64,000 nucleotides of DNA from Lepus europaeus (GCF_033115175.1 NC_084831.1:79803502-79867501); one strand, 5' to 3'. Positions 23,641-35,985 are shown, counted from the first letter of the stretch. The notes: a model not told the origin generated them from the sequence alone. Made by a program: numbers and translations.

Positions 23641-24229
23641 AAGAATAAAAATAAAAATAATATTTTATTATATGTTAGGGCCAAAGTTTGGTATTTAAAT
23701 TCACTTACTCTTCTTATGTCATTTAGAAAATGTATCTTTTAATTTTAACTAATCAAGAATTATTTATCTATATGTATCAAATGTGTTAATAATCAAAGGA
23801 AATGTTTGAATTGGCACTGGTGCAATGCATACTTCCTCCTCATGTTTTGACATTCTCAAACCAAAGTTTGAAACTTCTTAATTTTCTCTTCACTCACCTT
23901 TGCTTTTGGTGAAATGCTAGCCAAGTGCTAGATTTCTGCTTATGTGCCAACTTTGATTTGTTATGGCCACAAGATTGCTGTGTGTTATACTTCTTTTAGT
24001 ATGATTTATATTTTCTACATTAATTTTTTAATTGCTGTCTTATATCTTTTCCTGATTTAATAGTTGTTTTCTTAAGGAATGGCATTGTCCAACAACAAGT
24101 ATTAAGCTGATTTAAATTCTATCTTTGTTATGCATAAAACCCTATATTGTGGTTGGTTGTTTCTGAACCCTTCTTCTGTTGTATTCTTTCTTAGGTAGCT
24201 CAAATTACAGTGACAGTGTTTATAAAAGT
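23641..24229. other. Unassigned AT-rich sequence
   Basis: No repeat or gene recognised. Confidence 0.45.
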
Positions 24230-24772
24230 GGCTTTGGAGTTGCACTATCCAGGTTACAATTCTGATTTATCATTTACTGGTTGTTTATTTTTGACAAATG
24301 TGTGCATTCCGGATCTCAGCTTTTTCTTCTGAGAATTGGATATTAAAAGTACTATTTGGAAGCAGATGTAGAGCCTAGCAGTCTAGACACCATGTCCTAC
24401 AATAGACTAGCTGCATTTAATTCCCACCCCTGGCTCTTGACTCCAGATTCCTGCTAATACAAATCCTGGAAAGCAGCAATGATGGATCAAGGAATTGGGT
24501 TACTGACACCCTCGTGGGGAACCTAGATCAAATTCCTAGCTCCCAGCTTCAGCCTCAGCCAGGCCATTGTGGGCATTTGCAGAATGAACCAGCTGGTAGT
24601 ATCTCTGTCTCTGTCTCTCTCTCTGTCTCTCTCCTTCCCTATCAATAAATAAAAAATAATAAACAAATGAAATATTTTATATTTCATAGGGTTTTGAGAA
24701 GAAATACTTGAGAGAGTGCATAAAACACTTAGCACAGTGTCCAGCACTCAGTAAGACTTCAATAAATGTAAA
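24230..24772 (+). repeat. MIR SINE split by a C-SINE
   Basis: The left half (about 24230-24360) has the 'gatctcagctttttcttctgag' type block. The right half (about 24670-24772) resumes with 'catagggttttgagaag', then 'cacttagcacagtgtccagc' and 'aagacttcaataaatg'. The two halves join logically around the SINE at 24363-24668. Confidence 0.72.
24363..24668 (+). repeat. C-SINE, old, inserted into MIR
   Basis: Sense copy with a degraded head, the 'gctcccagcttcagcctcag' body block, a CT tract and the tail 'aataaataaaaaataataaac'. Confidence 0.8.
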
Positions 24773-24879
24773 ATGATATGGTATAGTATTATGCCTAATA
24801 AGTAAGTTCTCTCATCTTATATTTTTTTCAAAATTTTCTTTGCCTCTGTCCCTGTTATCCTCCCTTTTGCCTCTGTGTT

Positions 24880-25403
24880 AGAAGTGACTCCCAGGGCTGA
24901 TGCTGTGGCGCAGTGGGTTAAAGCCCTTGCCTGAAGCGCCGGCATCCCACATGGGTGCCAGTTCTAGTCCAGGCTGCTCCTCTTCCAACCCAGCTCTCTG
25001 CTGTGGCCCAGGAAGGCAGTGGAGGATGGCCCAAGTGCTTGGGCCCCTGCACCCACATGGGAGACCTGGAGGAAGCTCCTGGCTCCTGGCTTCAAATCGG
25101 CACAGCTCTGGCCATTCACTCCTCAAATGGCCGCTACAGCTGGTACTGCACCGATCCGAAGCCAGGAGCCAGGTGCTTCCTCCTGGTCTCCCACACGGGT
25201 GCAGGGGCCCAAGCACTTGGGCCATCCTCCACTGCCCTCCTGGGCCACAGCAGAGAGCTGGACTTGAAGAGGAGCAACCGGGACTAGAACCCGGAGCCCA
25301 TATAGGATGCCGGCACCGCAAGGCGGAGGATTAACCAAGTGAACCACAATGCCGGCCCCAAATAAAATAAATCTTAAAAAAAAAAAAAAAAGAAGTGACT
25401 CCC
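24880..25403. repeat. Chimeric head-to-head C-SINE with one tail and a perfect 13-bp target duplication
   Basis: 'agaagtgactccc' occurs at 24880-24892 and 25391-25403. Between them lies a plus-strand C-SINE arm (24893 to about 25116), then a minus-strand arm (about 25117-25358), then one plus-sense tail 'aaataaaataaatctt' with A15. The arms differ in subfamily: the plus arm has the 'gtgggttaaagccc' head, and the minus arm has the 'cacttggttaatcctccgcc' head. No internal A-tail or second duplication is visible. The arms are nearly complementary over about 150 bp, so RNA from here would form a long hairpin. Confidence 0.92.
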
Positions 25404-25572
25404 TAAGGCCCAATACAAGACTGTGGGAGAAATGTACTATATTGGGAGCAGACCTTTGAGAGTCACTTAATTACTAACACGCAGTTAACTATAGGGAGAA
25501 GGGTGGTGGAAATGAAAAGTATGTTCTTGGTATGATGATGCTTTTAATTTAACAGCACCATGCACAGTTTTT

Positions 25573-25875
25573 GCTTTTGTTTTTTATTTGAGAAGAGAGA
25601 GAGAATGAAAGATAGAAAGAAAGAGAGAGAAAGAGCTTCCACCTGCTGTTTCCTGCCCCAGATGCCTGCAATGGCTACAGCGGGACCAGATCTGGGACTA
25701 GGAATAAAATCCTGGTCTCCCATGTGCATAGCAGAAACTCAGTTATTTGAGCCATCCCCACTGTCTCCAAAGGTCTGCATTGGCAAGAAGTTAGAGTCAA
25801 GACTTGGGAACTGGGAATTGAACTCAGGTCCTCCAATGTGGAACGTGGGTATTTAGCCACCACGTACAAAACTCA
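25573..25875 (-). repeat. C-SINE, older subfamily
   Basis: Reverse copy with a GA-rich stretch (25590-25640), 'gtctgcattggcaagaag' and an end near 'ttagccaccacgtac'. Confidence 0.82.
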
Positions 25876-26099
25876 CCAGAGAAACCTACTGGATTTCACG
25901 CCTCTAAGAAAGCAAATTTTTAAACCTTTTAAATTTCATCTCTGATCATTGGCTTAGTCAGACTTTTGTCATTTTCTTGAATTGGATTGGGTAAACTTAA
26001 AAAAAATCTATTCCGTGCAGATTTTTCTTGAATGACATTATTCATGATCATTTTACTTAAATTTTTAATCTCTGTCATTATATATCATTTATCATGCAT

Positions 26100-26400
26100 C
26101 ATATTTAAACTGCCGTTCTTTATCTTTTTGTCTGGCCAGACCTGCCAATTTTATTGGACTCTTCCAAGAACTGGCTCTTGATATTACCTATTCATTTTTT
26201 GTTTGCTTTTTCTTGCTCATTAATTTCAACTTTTTATCTCCCTCATTGCAACGTTGTTGAGAGTCTTGGACTTTTTCTATCTTGTTCACTCAAATGCTTG
26301 GTTTATTTAATTTAAAATTCCATCATTCTCTATTCTACCCACGTTATTTCCCTCACTGTCACAATTTAGATCCAACATCTAAAAATTTCTCTTTGGGGTA
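26100..26400 (-). mobile_element. Decayed L1 ORF2 fragment
   Basis: The minus-oriented L1 block 'ccaattttattggactcttc' followed by 'caagaactggctcttgat' and 'gctcattaatttcaac' matches the endonuclease-to-RT linker of ancient L1s. No open frame is left. Confidence 0.6.
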
Positions 26401-27655
26401 TATGAATGTATGTGTATCTGTTTTAAAACCACTAATTTGGCAGATAAAAAGAACAAAATAAGCTTCATGTGGGCCAGATTTCTCGCTTGATGAAGGTAAA
26501 TGTTGTGCTCTAACAAATTTGGTGAATGAGTGAATGTACCTATTCTTGCCACACTTATTTCCCTATTCAAGTGTCTGTACCTAGAACACATATTCTCATC
26601 TCCGCTGGGTGAATGTTCTGGGTCAATTTGCCAAAAATCAGCTTCAGGGAGCCAACTTTCCACCAGGCCAATTTGCCAAATTTTCTTGTTCCTTTGAACT
26701 ATTTATAAAGTTTACAGCAACTCGCATTGGGTGGAATAGTTTTAATAGCTTTTAAAGATTTGTGTAAACTTTTAGTTGACCAGTGTTCATTTTGTTTTCA
26801 TAACAGCATTTTAAGGAATGCTTAATTTGTCTCTACCCAACTTCCTGCTGCTGCATCTGGAAAGAGCTGGGACAGAGAAAGGGAACCTCTTCTAGGGGTA
26901 AAATAAAGGGGGTCAGTGCAAGTGGTTCATTCCAAGGCGGACAAGAAGCACACATTCATGAACACCTGCTCACCAAGAGTGTGTTCTCAAATAGAATGGC
27001 TTTTTACAAATAAATTCTCCTTAGAAACAAGGAGCTGCCCCAGTTTCCCTTTCTGCCTTCCATTTCCCTTCCCCCGTCTCTTGCCTCCCTGCCAGGGAAG
27101 GGTTGTGCTGACTGCTCTCTGGTGCTCCCCAGGCAGCCACTCATTCCAGTCTGGAGCTGGGGCAGAGACAAGCCCAACATTCCTTCCAATGCTATTGTGG
27201 AGGCCAGATGAAAGCCAGCCCATCAAAACGAATAGTGAAAAGAAGTAAGTACATCTAGAGAAGTGGCCAATTGTGAGTTGGACGCCAGTCTTCCAGCACT
27301 TGTGAGCTCACATGACCACTTTTCTGCAAACCCTTCTTGATTTTTCTTGGCCCAGTTGGTGGCTCCCGTCGCCGGAGTCTTGAAGAATGCTGTTGACACA
27401 TTGGCAGTATGTTCCTTAGAAGTGATTTAATTCAACCATATTGTAGTTCAAAGTGTAACCTATGAATCCCAGGATGACAAACATTAAACATTGTTGAATC
27501 ATTCCAGATTCAAGTTTCCTTATGACTGATCAAAAAACATCCAGAAACACACAATAACTTAGGATGTTCAATAAAATATACAGAATGACCAAAATAAATT
27601 TAATTAAAAGCCTATCCTCAGGATTTTTGAAGACTTGTAAGTTGGTCTATATAGG
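26401..27655. other. Unassigned sequence, partly GC-richer
   Basis: 26780-27300 has higher GC than its surroundings and contains no recognised repeat. It has no convincing exon; open frames lack recognised homology and splice context. It could be unique regulatory sequence, but nothing here proves that. Confidence 0.4.
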
Positions 27656-27679
27656 CTCTCAAAATAAGCTTCTCTTAAA

Positions 27680-28892
27680 ATAAAGTCCACAATAAACTTA
27701 ACCAAGGACATTAAAGATCTCTATGATGAAAATTACAAAACCTTAAAGAAAGAAATAGAAGAGGATACCAAAAAATGGAAAAATCTTCCATGCTCATGGA
27801 TTGGAAGAATCAATATCATCAAAATGTCCATTCTCCCAAAAGCAATATACAGATTCAATGCAATACCAATCAAAATACCAAAGATCTCAGATCTGGAAAA
27901 AATGATGCTGAAATTCATATGGAGACACAGGAGACCTCGAATAGCTAAAGCAACCTTGTACAACAAAAACAAAGCCGGAGGCATCACAATACCAGATTTC
28001 AGGACATACAACAGGGCAGTAGTTATCAAAACAGCATGGTACTGGTAGAGAAACAGATGGATAGACCAATGGAACAGAATACAAACACCAGAAATCAATC
28101 CAAACATCTACAGCCAACTTATATTTGATCAAGGATCCAAAACCAAAGGAGGTACCTTTCTCTGAAGGGAGGAGAGAACTTCCACTTTGACTATGACCCT
28201 GTCAGAATAAGATTGAAGTCGGCAAACCCTAAAGGCTTCCATAGCCTTGGCAACTCATGACTAGAGCCTAGGGAGATTACTGATGCCATAAACAAGAGCG
28301 TCAATTTGTTAAGTCAACAACAGGAGTCACTGTGTACTTACGTCTCATGTGGGATCTGTCCTTAATGTGTTGTCCAATGTGAAGTAATGCTATAACTAGT
28401 ACTGAAACAGTATTTTTACACTTTGTGTTTCTGTGTGGGTGCAAACTGATGAACTCTTTACTTAGTATATACTGAATCGATCTTCGGTATATAAAGATAA
28501 TTGAAAATGAAAAAAAAAACTTGGTTTTAAATTGGAAATTGCATAGAAAATTAATCAATTCTTAAAAAAATATCATGTAGGATCTCTGTCCTTAATGTGC
28601 TGTACATTGTGATTTAATGCTATAACTAGTACTCCAACAGTATTTTTTCACTTTGTGTTGCTATGTAAGGGCAAACTGTTGAAATCTTTACTTACTATAT
28701 ACTAAACTGATCTTCTGTATAAAAAGAGAATTGAAAATGAATCTTGATGTGAATGGAAGGGGAGAGGGAGCGGGAAAGGGGAGGGTTGCGGGTGGGAGGG
28801 AAGTTATGGGGGGGGAGCCATTGTAATCTATAAGCTGTACTTTGGAAATTTATATTAATTAAATAAAAGTTTAAAAAATATAAAGTCCACAA
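27680..28892 (+). mobile_element. Young lagomorph L1, internally deleted, perfect 13-bp target duplication
   Basis: The insertion spans 27693-28879. It is flanked by 'ataaagtccacaa' at 27680-27692 and 28880-28892. ORF2 sequence (27693 to about 28147) joins directly to the mid 3' UTR at 'ggaggtacctttctctg' (about 28150). This omits the ORF2 C-terminus and the first part of the 3' UTR. The 5' end is truncated within ORF2. It ends with 'aaataaaagtttaaaaa'. Confidence 0.92.
27824..28048 (+). pseudogene. L1 ORF2 fragment inside the deleted L1
   Basis: A 74-codon open frame with '[20 protein letters not shown]' and '[20 protein letters not shown]', the thumb-side segment also present at 6850-7695. 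It is truncated at both ends and not functional. Confidence 0.85.
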
Positions 28893-28917
28893 CCTTCTCT
28901 CAAAATAAGCTTTTTAG

Positions 28918-29262
28918 GGGCCAGCACTGTGGCATAGCAGGTAGGACTGCTGCCTGCAGTGCCAGCATCCCATATGTGTTCTGGTTCAAGTCTTGGCTGC
29001 TCTACTTCTGATCCAGCTCCCTGCTGTGGCCTGGGGAAGCATTAGAAGATGGCCCAAGTCCTTGGGCCCCTGTACCCGTGTGGGAGACCCAGAGGAAGCT
29101 CCTGGCTCCTGGCTCCTAGCTTCAGATCGGCACAGCTCTGGTCATTGTAGCTAATTGGGGAGTGAACCTGCAGATGGAAGATCTCTGTCTCTAGCCTCTC
29201 CTTCTCTCTGTGTGTAACTCTGACTTTCAAATATATAAATAAATATTTTAAAAAATAAAAAT
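28918..29262 (+). repeat. C-SINE
   Basis: Sense copy with head 'ggggccagcactgtggcata', a full body and the tail 'aaatatataaataaatattt'. It lies 26 bp past the L1 duplication. Confidence 0.93.
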
Positions 29263-32200
29263 AAAAAGCTGGTATCAAATATACTACTCTAGATTTATAA
29301 CAAGTGAGAAAGGAAAGAGGTAGTAATTAGATTTTAGTAATCAGATTTAAATTTTTAGTACAGTATATGTGTTATCCTGAATAATGATACCCTAAAAGAT
29401 ATCCACATGATTATACTCAGAACCTGTGAACGTTACCATATACGGCAAAGACAAAAGGAATGGTTTTGCAGATAGAATATATTTATAGTTTTTTGAGATG
29501 GGAAAATTACCCTGGATTATTTGGTTGGGAAGGTTTTATTGTAGTTACAGTTTATAGTGACATTACAGTTACACTTTGTAAATGGAACTATTTAACTTAG
29601 AGGCAAAATGGATTAAGCTGAATCCTACCGTCAAATTGGTGTAGAAGACAAGAATAGCAGGATAATAAAAGGCAACGTTACGTGCTCCGTGTTTCCTGAA
29701 TGAGCCCAGAATTACCTTCCTACCTACTTTGGTTCAAGGGCCAGTCTGTGCCCTTTGGCCCCCACAGTCAGTTACAATGCTGATTTTCATTCAGTGGCTC
29801 ACATGCTCTGAGTTATAACTAGAACTAATGCAGGACCTCTTCAACCATCAGGCCTGCTTTCCACAAAGCAACCCCTGAGAGAACCTCTAAGGGTGGAGAT
29901 TCCAAAGATCCCTTTTATCCTCTTTAATAAATTTAAAGAATTTTGGAACAAGCCCTCCACCCATACCACTGTTTGGATAGTCAGGGAAGTTCTGAGAGGA
30001 GCAACTTTGCTTACTGAATTGCCTTGGAAGATCAGACCACCCAACAAGCTCCCAACAGTCCTCACCATCGTTCAGCCTGCAACTGCACCACTGTGGACGC
30101 TTAATAAATCGCAGGTAAAAGCTTTCACTTATTGTTCCACTTAAAAGCCTTTACACACACACACACACACTCCAAAAGCCTTTTTAATTAGAATATTTGG
30201 AGGGAAATGCTTTTACTTTCCATTTTGGAAATGGTGAAAAATAAAAGTTTGATTTTACTCAGGGCACTCCTGTTCTAAATCAAGCTAGTTTTCCTATAGA
30301 GTAGTCAGTGATTTGCCCACTCTTAATATACCTCTGCCAGACATGTTCCCTTTGAAATTAATTCCAGTTTGCGAAAATTAAAATGTGAAGATGAGGAGGA
30401 ATGTAATTTCATATTGGTAGTTTCTGTGACTGGATAAACACTTGTGAATACTTTCATACTAGAGTAGTAACTGATTTAATTCATACAGTGGAGTGAACAT
30501 ATGGTACCATGTTTGTATTAGCTATGCCCAGTACATGAAAAGAAATCACTAAGTTGGAAATGCAAACCTACGCTTTCTTCCTGCAATGCACTATATTTTA
30601 TGTTTAAATTTGTCACCAAAAATGATCTCCAACTAATATGAACTATCACAAAAGCAATCATATCAGTAAATGCACAGGCTAATAACCAGAGCATATAAAA
30701 ATGGGAGATTTGCAATTCAGTTCTACAAATATCATGATCATACTTTTTAACAGGCCCTGTCTCCTGAGTTGGTGACAGAAGAGCAAACAAGCCAGACTTA
30801 GCCAATGCCACATTGAATTGGAGATAACATTCTTTGGCCAGAGTCATTATGGAAGTGATTGTGGCAGATGATGTGGGTTGCCTTATTTAATATGCCTTCT
30901 TATCTCCTTCCTGTACTACTGAAGTTAGAAAGCAAGAAATGGCATTTCTCAGACTCCCTTAAAGCAAGAGTTTAGGATGTGATTTGGATTCCAAACCTTA
31001 GGAAAGACTTGAATTCCACCAAATTAATTGTAGAATTGGTTAGCTACATAATTTGGGGGGCTTGGAACAAAATAAAAATACATAGTTCCCTGTACAAAAA
31101 GCAGAAGAAAAGTGTTTTTCTTCTTCTCTGGTCTTGCAATCATTTAGGGTATTTCTTCTGTTTTGTTTTGTACTATTTAATGTTACACTCCCACAAACAT
31201 GGGGCTACTCAGGTATCAGTGTATGCACTTAACTGAGTTCATGACTTGGGGCACAAGCAGTCCTCTGGCTACAGATTTTTCTCTCATTAGCTGCAAGAGC
31301 AAAGTCTCTGGAAGTCCACCCAGGCACACTGTAGTCTACCACTCCAATCTACGTTGATGGGCCACCTCCATGCTCAGATACCCCAGGCACTAGGATTGGG
31401 TAAGAGGCTCATCCCTGCCAAGTTACCCACCAAATGCCCTGTGCTGCTTCCAGCCTTCGACAAAGCTAGCTGCTGCCTTGTTTTACTAAGCCCTCCCCTG
31501 CCGAGAGATTCCTGGGGGCATATGTACCTCATTCTAAAACCCCAGTCCTCCTCTCACACTCATGTCCAGGCCACAACTGGCAACAGAGGAAAGCAGTGGT
31601 CACTGGACAGTAGTCCAGAAGGAGAAACCTAAGGTGCAAAGACATAGGAGAGCTGTTGGATGAGAATCTGTTCCAAGGAGGTGACGGGAGGAAGGAACTG
31701 AGACTCCAAGATCTCAGTGCAAACTCCCATGTTCCAAAGGACATTGTTCCAAACTCCATTGTCCCAAAAGATGTCACTCCCAAAACACAAATTTAAAGAT
31801 GAGATTTTTAGAATTTTAAGATTGTCATAGCAGAACATTAATTTCCAGCCATGGGGCTGTTCTGCACTCCCCCTGAGCGATTGCACAGTTTCCTTGCTCA
31901 CAAAGCTGGTCCTGAGTGGGGAGAAAGGATGGGTGGCCTTTTTGTGCCTGTTGATCATGCTACAGCATCAGTGCTCTCTTGTCATCAGTTTTCTGCAAAG
32001 ATATCAGAGTGAGACTGTGAAATTTTTGGCCAGGCAGGCAGATGCTGAGTGATTTTGGAAATTGGAAATTGTTCCTAGAAGGCCAGCCTCGTGCTTTTAG
32101 CCCTTCCAATAATTTTGTAAGCCATCTAATAGCTGCTAATAACTTCCTTTATACATAGTCCAACCAGAAGAGTCAAATACAAACAAAATAAATCAGAACC

Positions 32201-34132
32201 AATAATTCTCTCTGCAAAAGCATGCAATAGAACGATGCCAGAAACTGACTGTGGTGGTGGCCACAATTGCAGGCAAAAGAGAAGACATTTTATATTGCAG
32301 GTCATCCGTGCTAGAAGGAAAATCATTTATGCTAAAGGAAAGGCATCACAGAATGGAAGAGCAGTGTCACTTTCATCTGTTCTTTATATTACACGAGTTG
32401 GAGAGGATAGTTGTAGTGGACCAGTGATTAGGTTTGAAAGTAGCACAGGAGTAAATTATGTCCATGTTCAGGGATAGTATAAGCTTTATATTTAAGTAAA
32501 TGGAAGTTTGGATTCATCTCTCTCTATGCTCTCTGTTACCTTGTGTAGGTTACTTCTCCAAGCATCAGTGAGTTGATGGGGTAGTGCAGGAAGTGATGGG
32601 GAGTGGGAACAGGGGCTGGATCAATGGAGGGCTGCTGGGTTGTGGATGGAGGATACCACTGGTGAAGTTGGAGTGGCCTGAGTGGGTACAGTGGAATCGT
32701 GGGTCAGAGAGCAGCTGAAATGAACATAAGAGAGGATGGGAGTTTCAAGTGGACAGTATTCAGACTGCTTAAAGAGGCCTCGTTTTAGAAAAGAGAGGTG
32801 GTGATGAGATGCCAATGTAGAGTTGAGAAACCTTAAATTCCATTCAAATGTAGCTGAAAGAGGCATGATATTTCCTGAGTATGATCCAGTCATGCACCTG
32901 ATGATGGGATTCAGGCACAGTGGAGGGATTATGTTCAGACAAGGGAGGGCCAGTGACATCCAGTATGATAGGAGCAATGGCAGCAGGGATGAGTTGGAGG
33001 CAGATAAGCTCATGGGTGGAATGGAAAACACTTAAACAGTTCTCTCATCCTTCTATTTGCTCTATGATGTGGGATCCCCAAAATGCTGTGTCCCCTTCAC
33101 ATAGCTGTTTGCTCAAAGCCAGACTTGACTGGAATTAGGACAAGATTCTCACTCCTCTTGGATCTTGGCTGGATGCCACTTGCTCATCCCCATGTCAGGC
33201 TCTTTATATGACTCCCACATTGTCTGCTTCCTCTTTGTTGACCAAAATGTGTTCAATATAAAACAATGATTTGTACCAATTTTATTGAGACTTTACACAG
33301 AAAAATGTAAAATAATACATGAGAATCTATTTAGCAAAGGACTTTATCACAAATGGTTCATTATCTGTGCAAAACTCATACTGTGAGATGAAGTCAAGGA
33401 ATTCCAAAGACCCACTATTGAGGGAAACATTTGTGTAGAGAAGAATAAAACTCTATGAATGAATGAGTAGGCCCCTCTGGTAGCATTGATTTTGTCAACC
33501 TATAGTTCACATGGATGAATTAGGATCATAGATTCTGACAGATATGAAATTCCATGGGTGCAAGACATAAGTGAACATGTTTAATAACACTCTAATGAAA
33601 TTACATTTTCATTCCAAAACACCTACTCACAACTTAAATCCTTCTTAATTCTCTTTGAAAAATTCTGAATGCTCATGTTCTTCTCATTAATAATGAAGAT
33701 AGCAAAAAAATCTATAGCAAATAGAATGCTTTGTTTGTCTCATTGAAAATGAGTTTGATTTAACAATTTACTTCATTTGATTATGTAGTCTGAATAAGAG
33801 AAAGATTGCATTATATTCATAAAATTTTTAGAATGGAGTACATTATACTACAATATGCAAAATTATAATAGGGCAATTGTATTTTTCTGATTATCTAACA
33901 CTATCACAATCTAGCATTGATCTAGATAGTCTATTGATCAAGCCATTCTTTAAGGATAACAAATAGCAAAGACTTAATCACATTAGTACTCTGAATTATG
34001 CACAAGTAAGACTGGTGGAGAATTGGGTAGAACAATTATGGAGAAACTGCATGAAAAACTAAAACAAGAAGTCAATAAGAAGTTCCAACAAAACAGGATA
34101 CATTTTTTTCCAATAACAGTACTACGGGTTGA
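29263..34132. other. Unassigned 4.9-kb block
   Basis: The longest stretch here without a confidently named repeat. It holds a short (CA)n at about 30153-30170. Several short open frames (for example 29893-30144, 31354-31632, 32621-33031 minus) have no motif or splice context that I can support. I see no exon. It may include old, unrecognised repeats. Confidence 0.4.
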
Positions 34133-34426
34133 GTATCCATTTTCTAAAATGCTTGGGGTTTTAGGTTTTAGATTTATTTCTTATTTTGAAATATTTGCAT
34201 GTTCATAATTAGATATCTTGGGGGTGGTATCCATGTCCAGTTGAAAATTCACTTGAGTTTCAAATACACCTTTTACACACAGCCTGAAATTAAATTCATA
34301 CAGTATTTTGGTGTGCCTGCTGAGCCATCACATGGGATCAGGTATGGAATATTTTACTTGTGGGGTCATACCAGATTTTGAAGCATTTTTATTTCAGATT
34401 TTTGAGTGAGGGATGCTCAGCCTGTA
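34133..34426 (+). mobile_element. Tigger-type miniature DNA transposon with TA duplication
   Basis: The element spans 34135-34424, flanked by TA at 34133-34134 and 34425-34426. The left end 'cgggttgagtatccat' and the inverse of the right end 'gggatgctcagcctg' form imperfect terminal repeats. Internal blocks include 'gaaatatttgcatgttcata' and 'tagatatcttgggggtgg'. At 290 bp with no transposase frame, it is non-autonomous. Confidence 0.8.
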
Positions 34427-35087
34427 TGTGTTTGATCAATGTTTCCCATGACGACATGTTGGAGGTCAAAAAGTTACTTGGAAGTTTTGCATTACAGGCA
34501 TGGCAATTGATCCTCTTTCCAGATGTTGGCGTTACAGCTGAATCTAAGAGAAGAAAGCTGTTCTCTATCAAGTGTTAGGATTTGTAATGTTAAAAAGGAA
34601 GAAATGGGTGTTGTGTTTAGATGAGTTATCAGTTAGGGTCTCCTTCAGGTGGGAGCAACGGAAAGCCCAAGGGTGGATTGAGTAATTAATGAAATGCTGA
34701 TGTAAGGCTATTGAGGATTGGTACATGAACTCCACAATATCAACAAACCAGGATTCTGTTATCTTTCTGCTCTACCATTCTTGGCATGTGGCTTTTCCCC
34801 ACATGTTTACAAGATGGCTCAAGCCTCATCTGCATGCAGAGCAGAAGTACCTTGGTTTATCCTTTTTAAAAAACCACATTTCAAAGACATTTACTTAGAT
34901 CTTCAGTCACATGGTGCATTCTAGTGAAAGATTGTTGAAGAGGTAAATATTTTAGTTTTCAAGCCAGTTGATAAAAAAAGGGGGGGGGGGGTGGGGCAAG
35001 GACTGTGAATAGCTTTCTACCACATCTGCCTCTGTGGGCAAGGGGAGGGATGAAACACTTGGCCAAAAAGATTAATAAAACATTCAA
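34427..35087. other. Unassigned sequence with a poly-G run
   Basis: Contains a run of about 12 G near 34980-34991. No gene recognised. Confidence 0.45.
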
Positions 35088-35508
35088 GGGGCAAAACTGT
35101 GGCTAATGGGTTATGCCTCCAATTGAGATGCTGGTGTCCCATATCACAGCACTTTGCTTCTGACCCAGCTCCCTGCTAAAAGCAGGGAAAGCAGAAGATG
35201 GCCCAAGTGCTCGGGCTCCTGTACCTATTTGGGAAACCCAGATGGAGTGGAACCCACCAGCTCACTCCCCAAAAGCCTGCAACAACAAGGACTGGGCCAG
35301 GCCAAAGCTACAAGCCTGGAACTCAATCTGGGTCTCCCGCATCTTTGGCAGGGTGTCAAGTATTTGAGCTATCATCTATTGTCTCCAGGGTGCACATTAG
35401 CAGGAAGCTGGAATTGAGAGCAAAGCCAGGACTCAAACCCCGGCACTATAATATGGGGTTCAGGTGTCTCAAGCCGAGTTGCAACTCCTACACCAAATGC
35501 TCACCTCA
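35088..35508. repeat. Old head-to-head inverted C-SINE pair
   Basis: A diverged plus-strand head and body (35088 to about 35245) runs directly into a minus-strand older-subfamily copy (about 35250-35508). The second copy has 'ctcactccccaaaagcc', 'gcacattagcaggaagctgg' and an end near 'caccaaatgctcacctc'. No A-tail or CT tract lies between the arms. Confidence 0.75.
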
Positions 35509-35859
35509 AGTTTGATTTTCCAAATGCTTTTAACTTAATACTGGGTACATATAGACAGTTAAGCTTCAGGATGACACAGAATTTAGCCCATTACTCCCTT
35601 TCCAAGCTACATAAAGTAAAACAATACAGGTGTTGCAGATTTGTCCAATTCTCTTAAATATCATGTAGGAAGTAAGATTTTAATAGTCTCACCTATAAAA
35701 TGATTCCACATATTAGAATTACCTGGGTAAGTTTTAAGACATGTTGATGCACTGATTTTTTTAAAAAAAGAGCTCTAGATAATTCTAAGGTACAGCTAAT
35801 GTAGAGAACTACTGCATTAGGATAAAGAAAAAAAAAGCTAGAAATAAAATGAGAATGTT
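35509..35859. other. Unassigned sequence
   Basis: No repeat or gene recognised. Confidence 0.45.
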
Positions 35860-35985
35860 GAGCATGTTATTGACCCTTTCATCTGTCAATTAGATAAACT
35901 AATCCAAATGTATATAAACCTAGTTTGGTGTTTGGCACATAGACAACACTTAATAAATGTTGTTCTTGATATTGTTTTGTTGCAA
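35860..35985 (+). repeat. MIR SINE fragment
   Basis: 'gaccctttcatctgtcaatt' followed by 'tggtgtttggcacatagaca' and 'cacttaataaatgttgttc' matches the 3' half of a MIR. Confidence 0.65.

Noticed and set aside
24878..25334. Overlapping 144-147 codon ORFs on both strands
   Set aside because: They come from the inverted C-SINE arms. C-SINEs in this window repeatedly give open frames with the same peptide phrases (for example 'GPSAWALHP').
26916..27248. Candidate exon in GC-richer sequence
   Set aside because: Open on both strands in several frames, as expected from composition. No protein family recognised.
32235..33031. Candidate exons (32235-32477 plus, 32621-33031 minus)
   Set aside because: Open frames lack recognised homology, and no convincing splice sites or codon pattern were seen.
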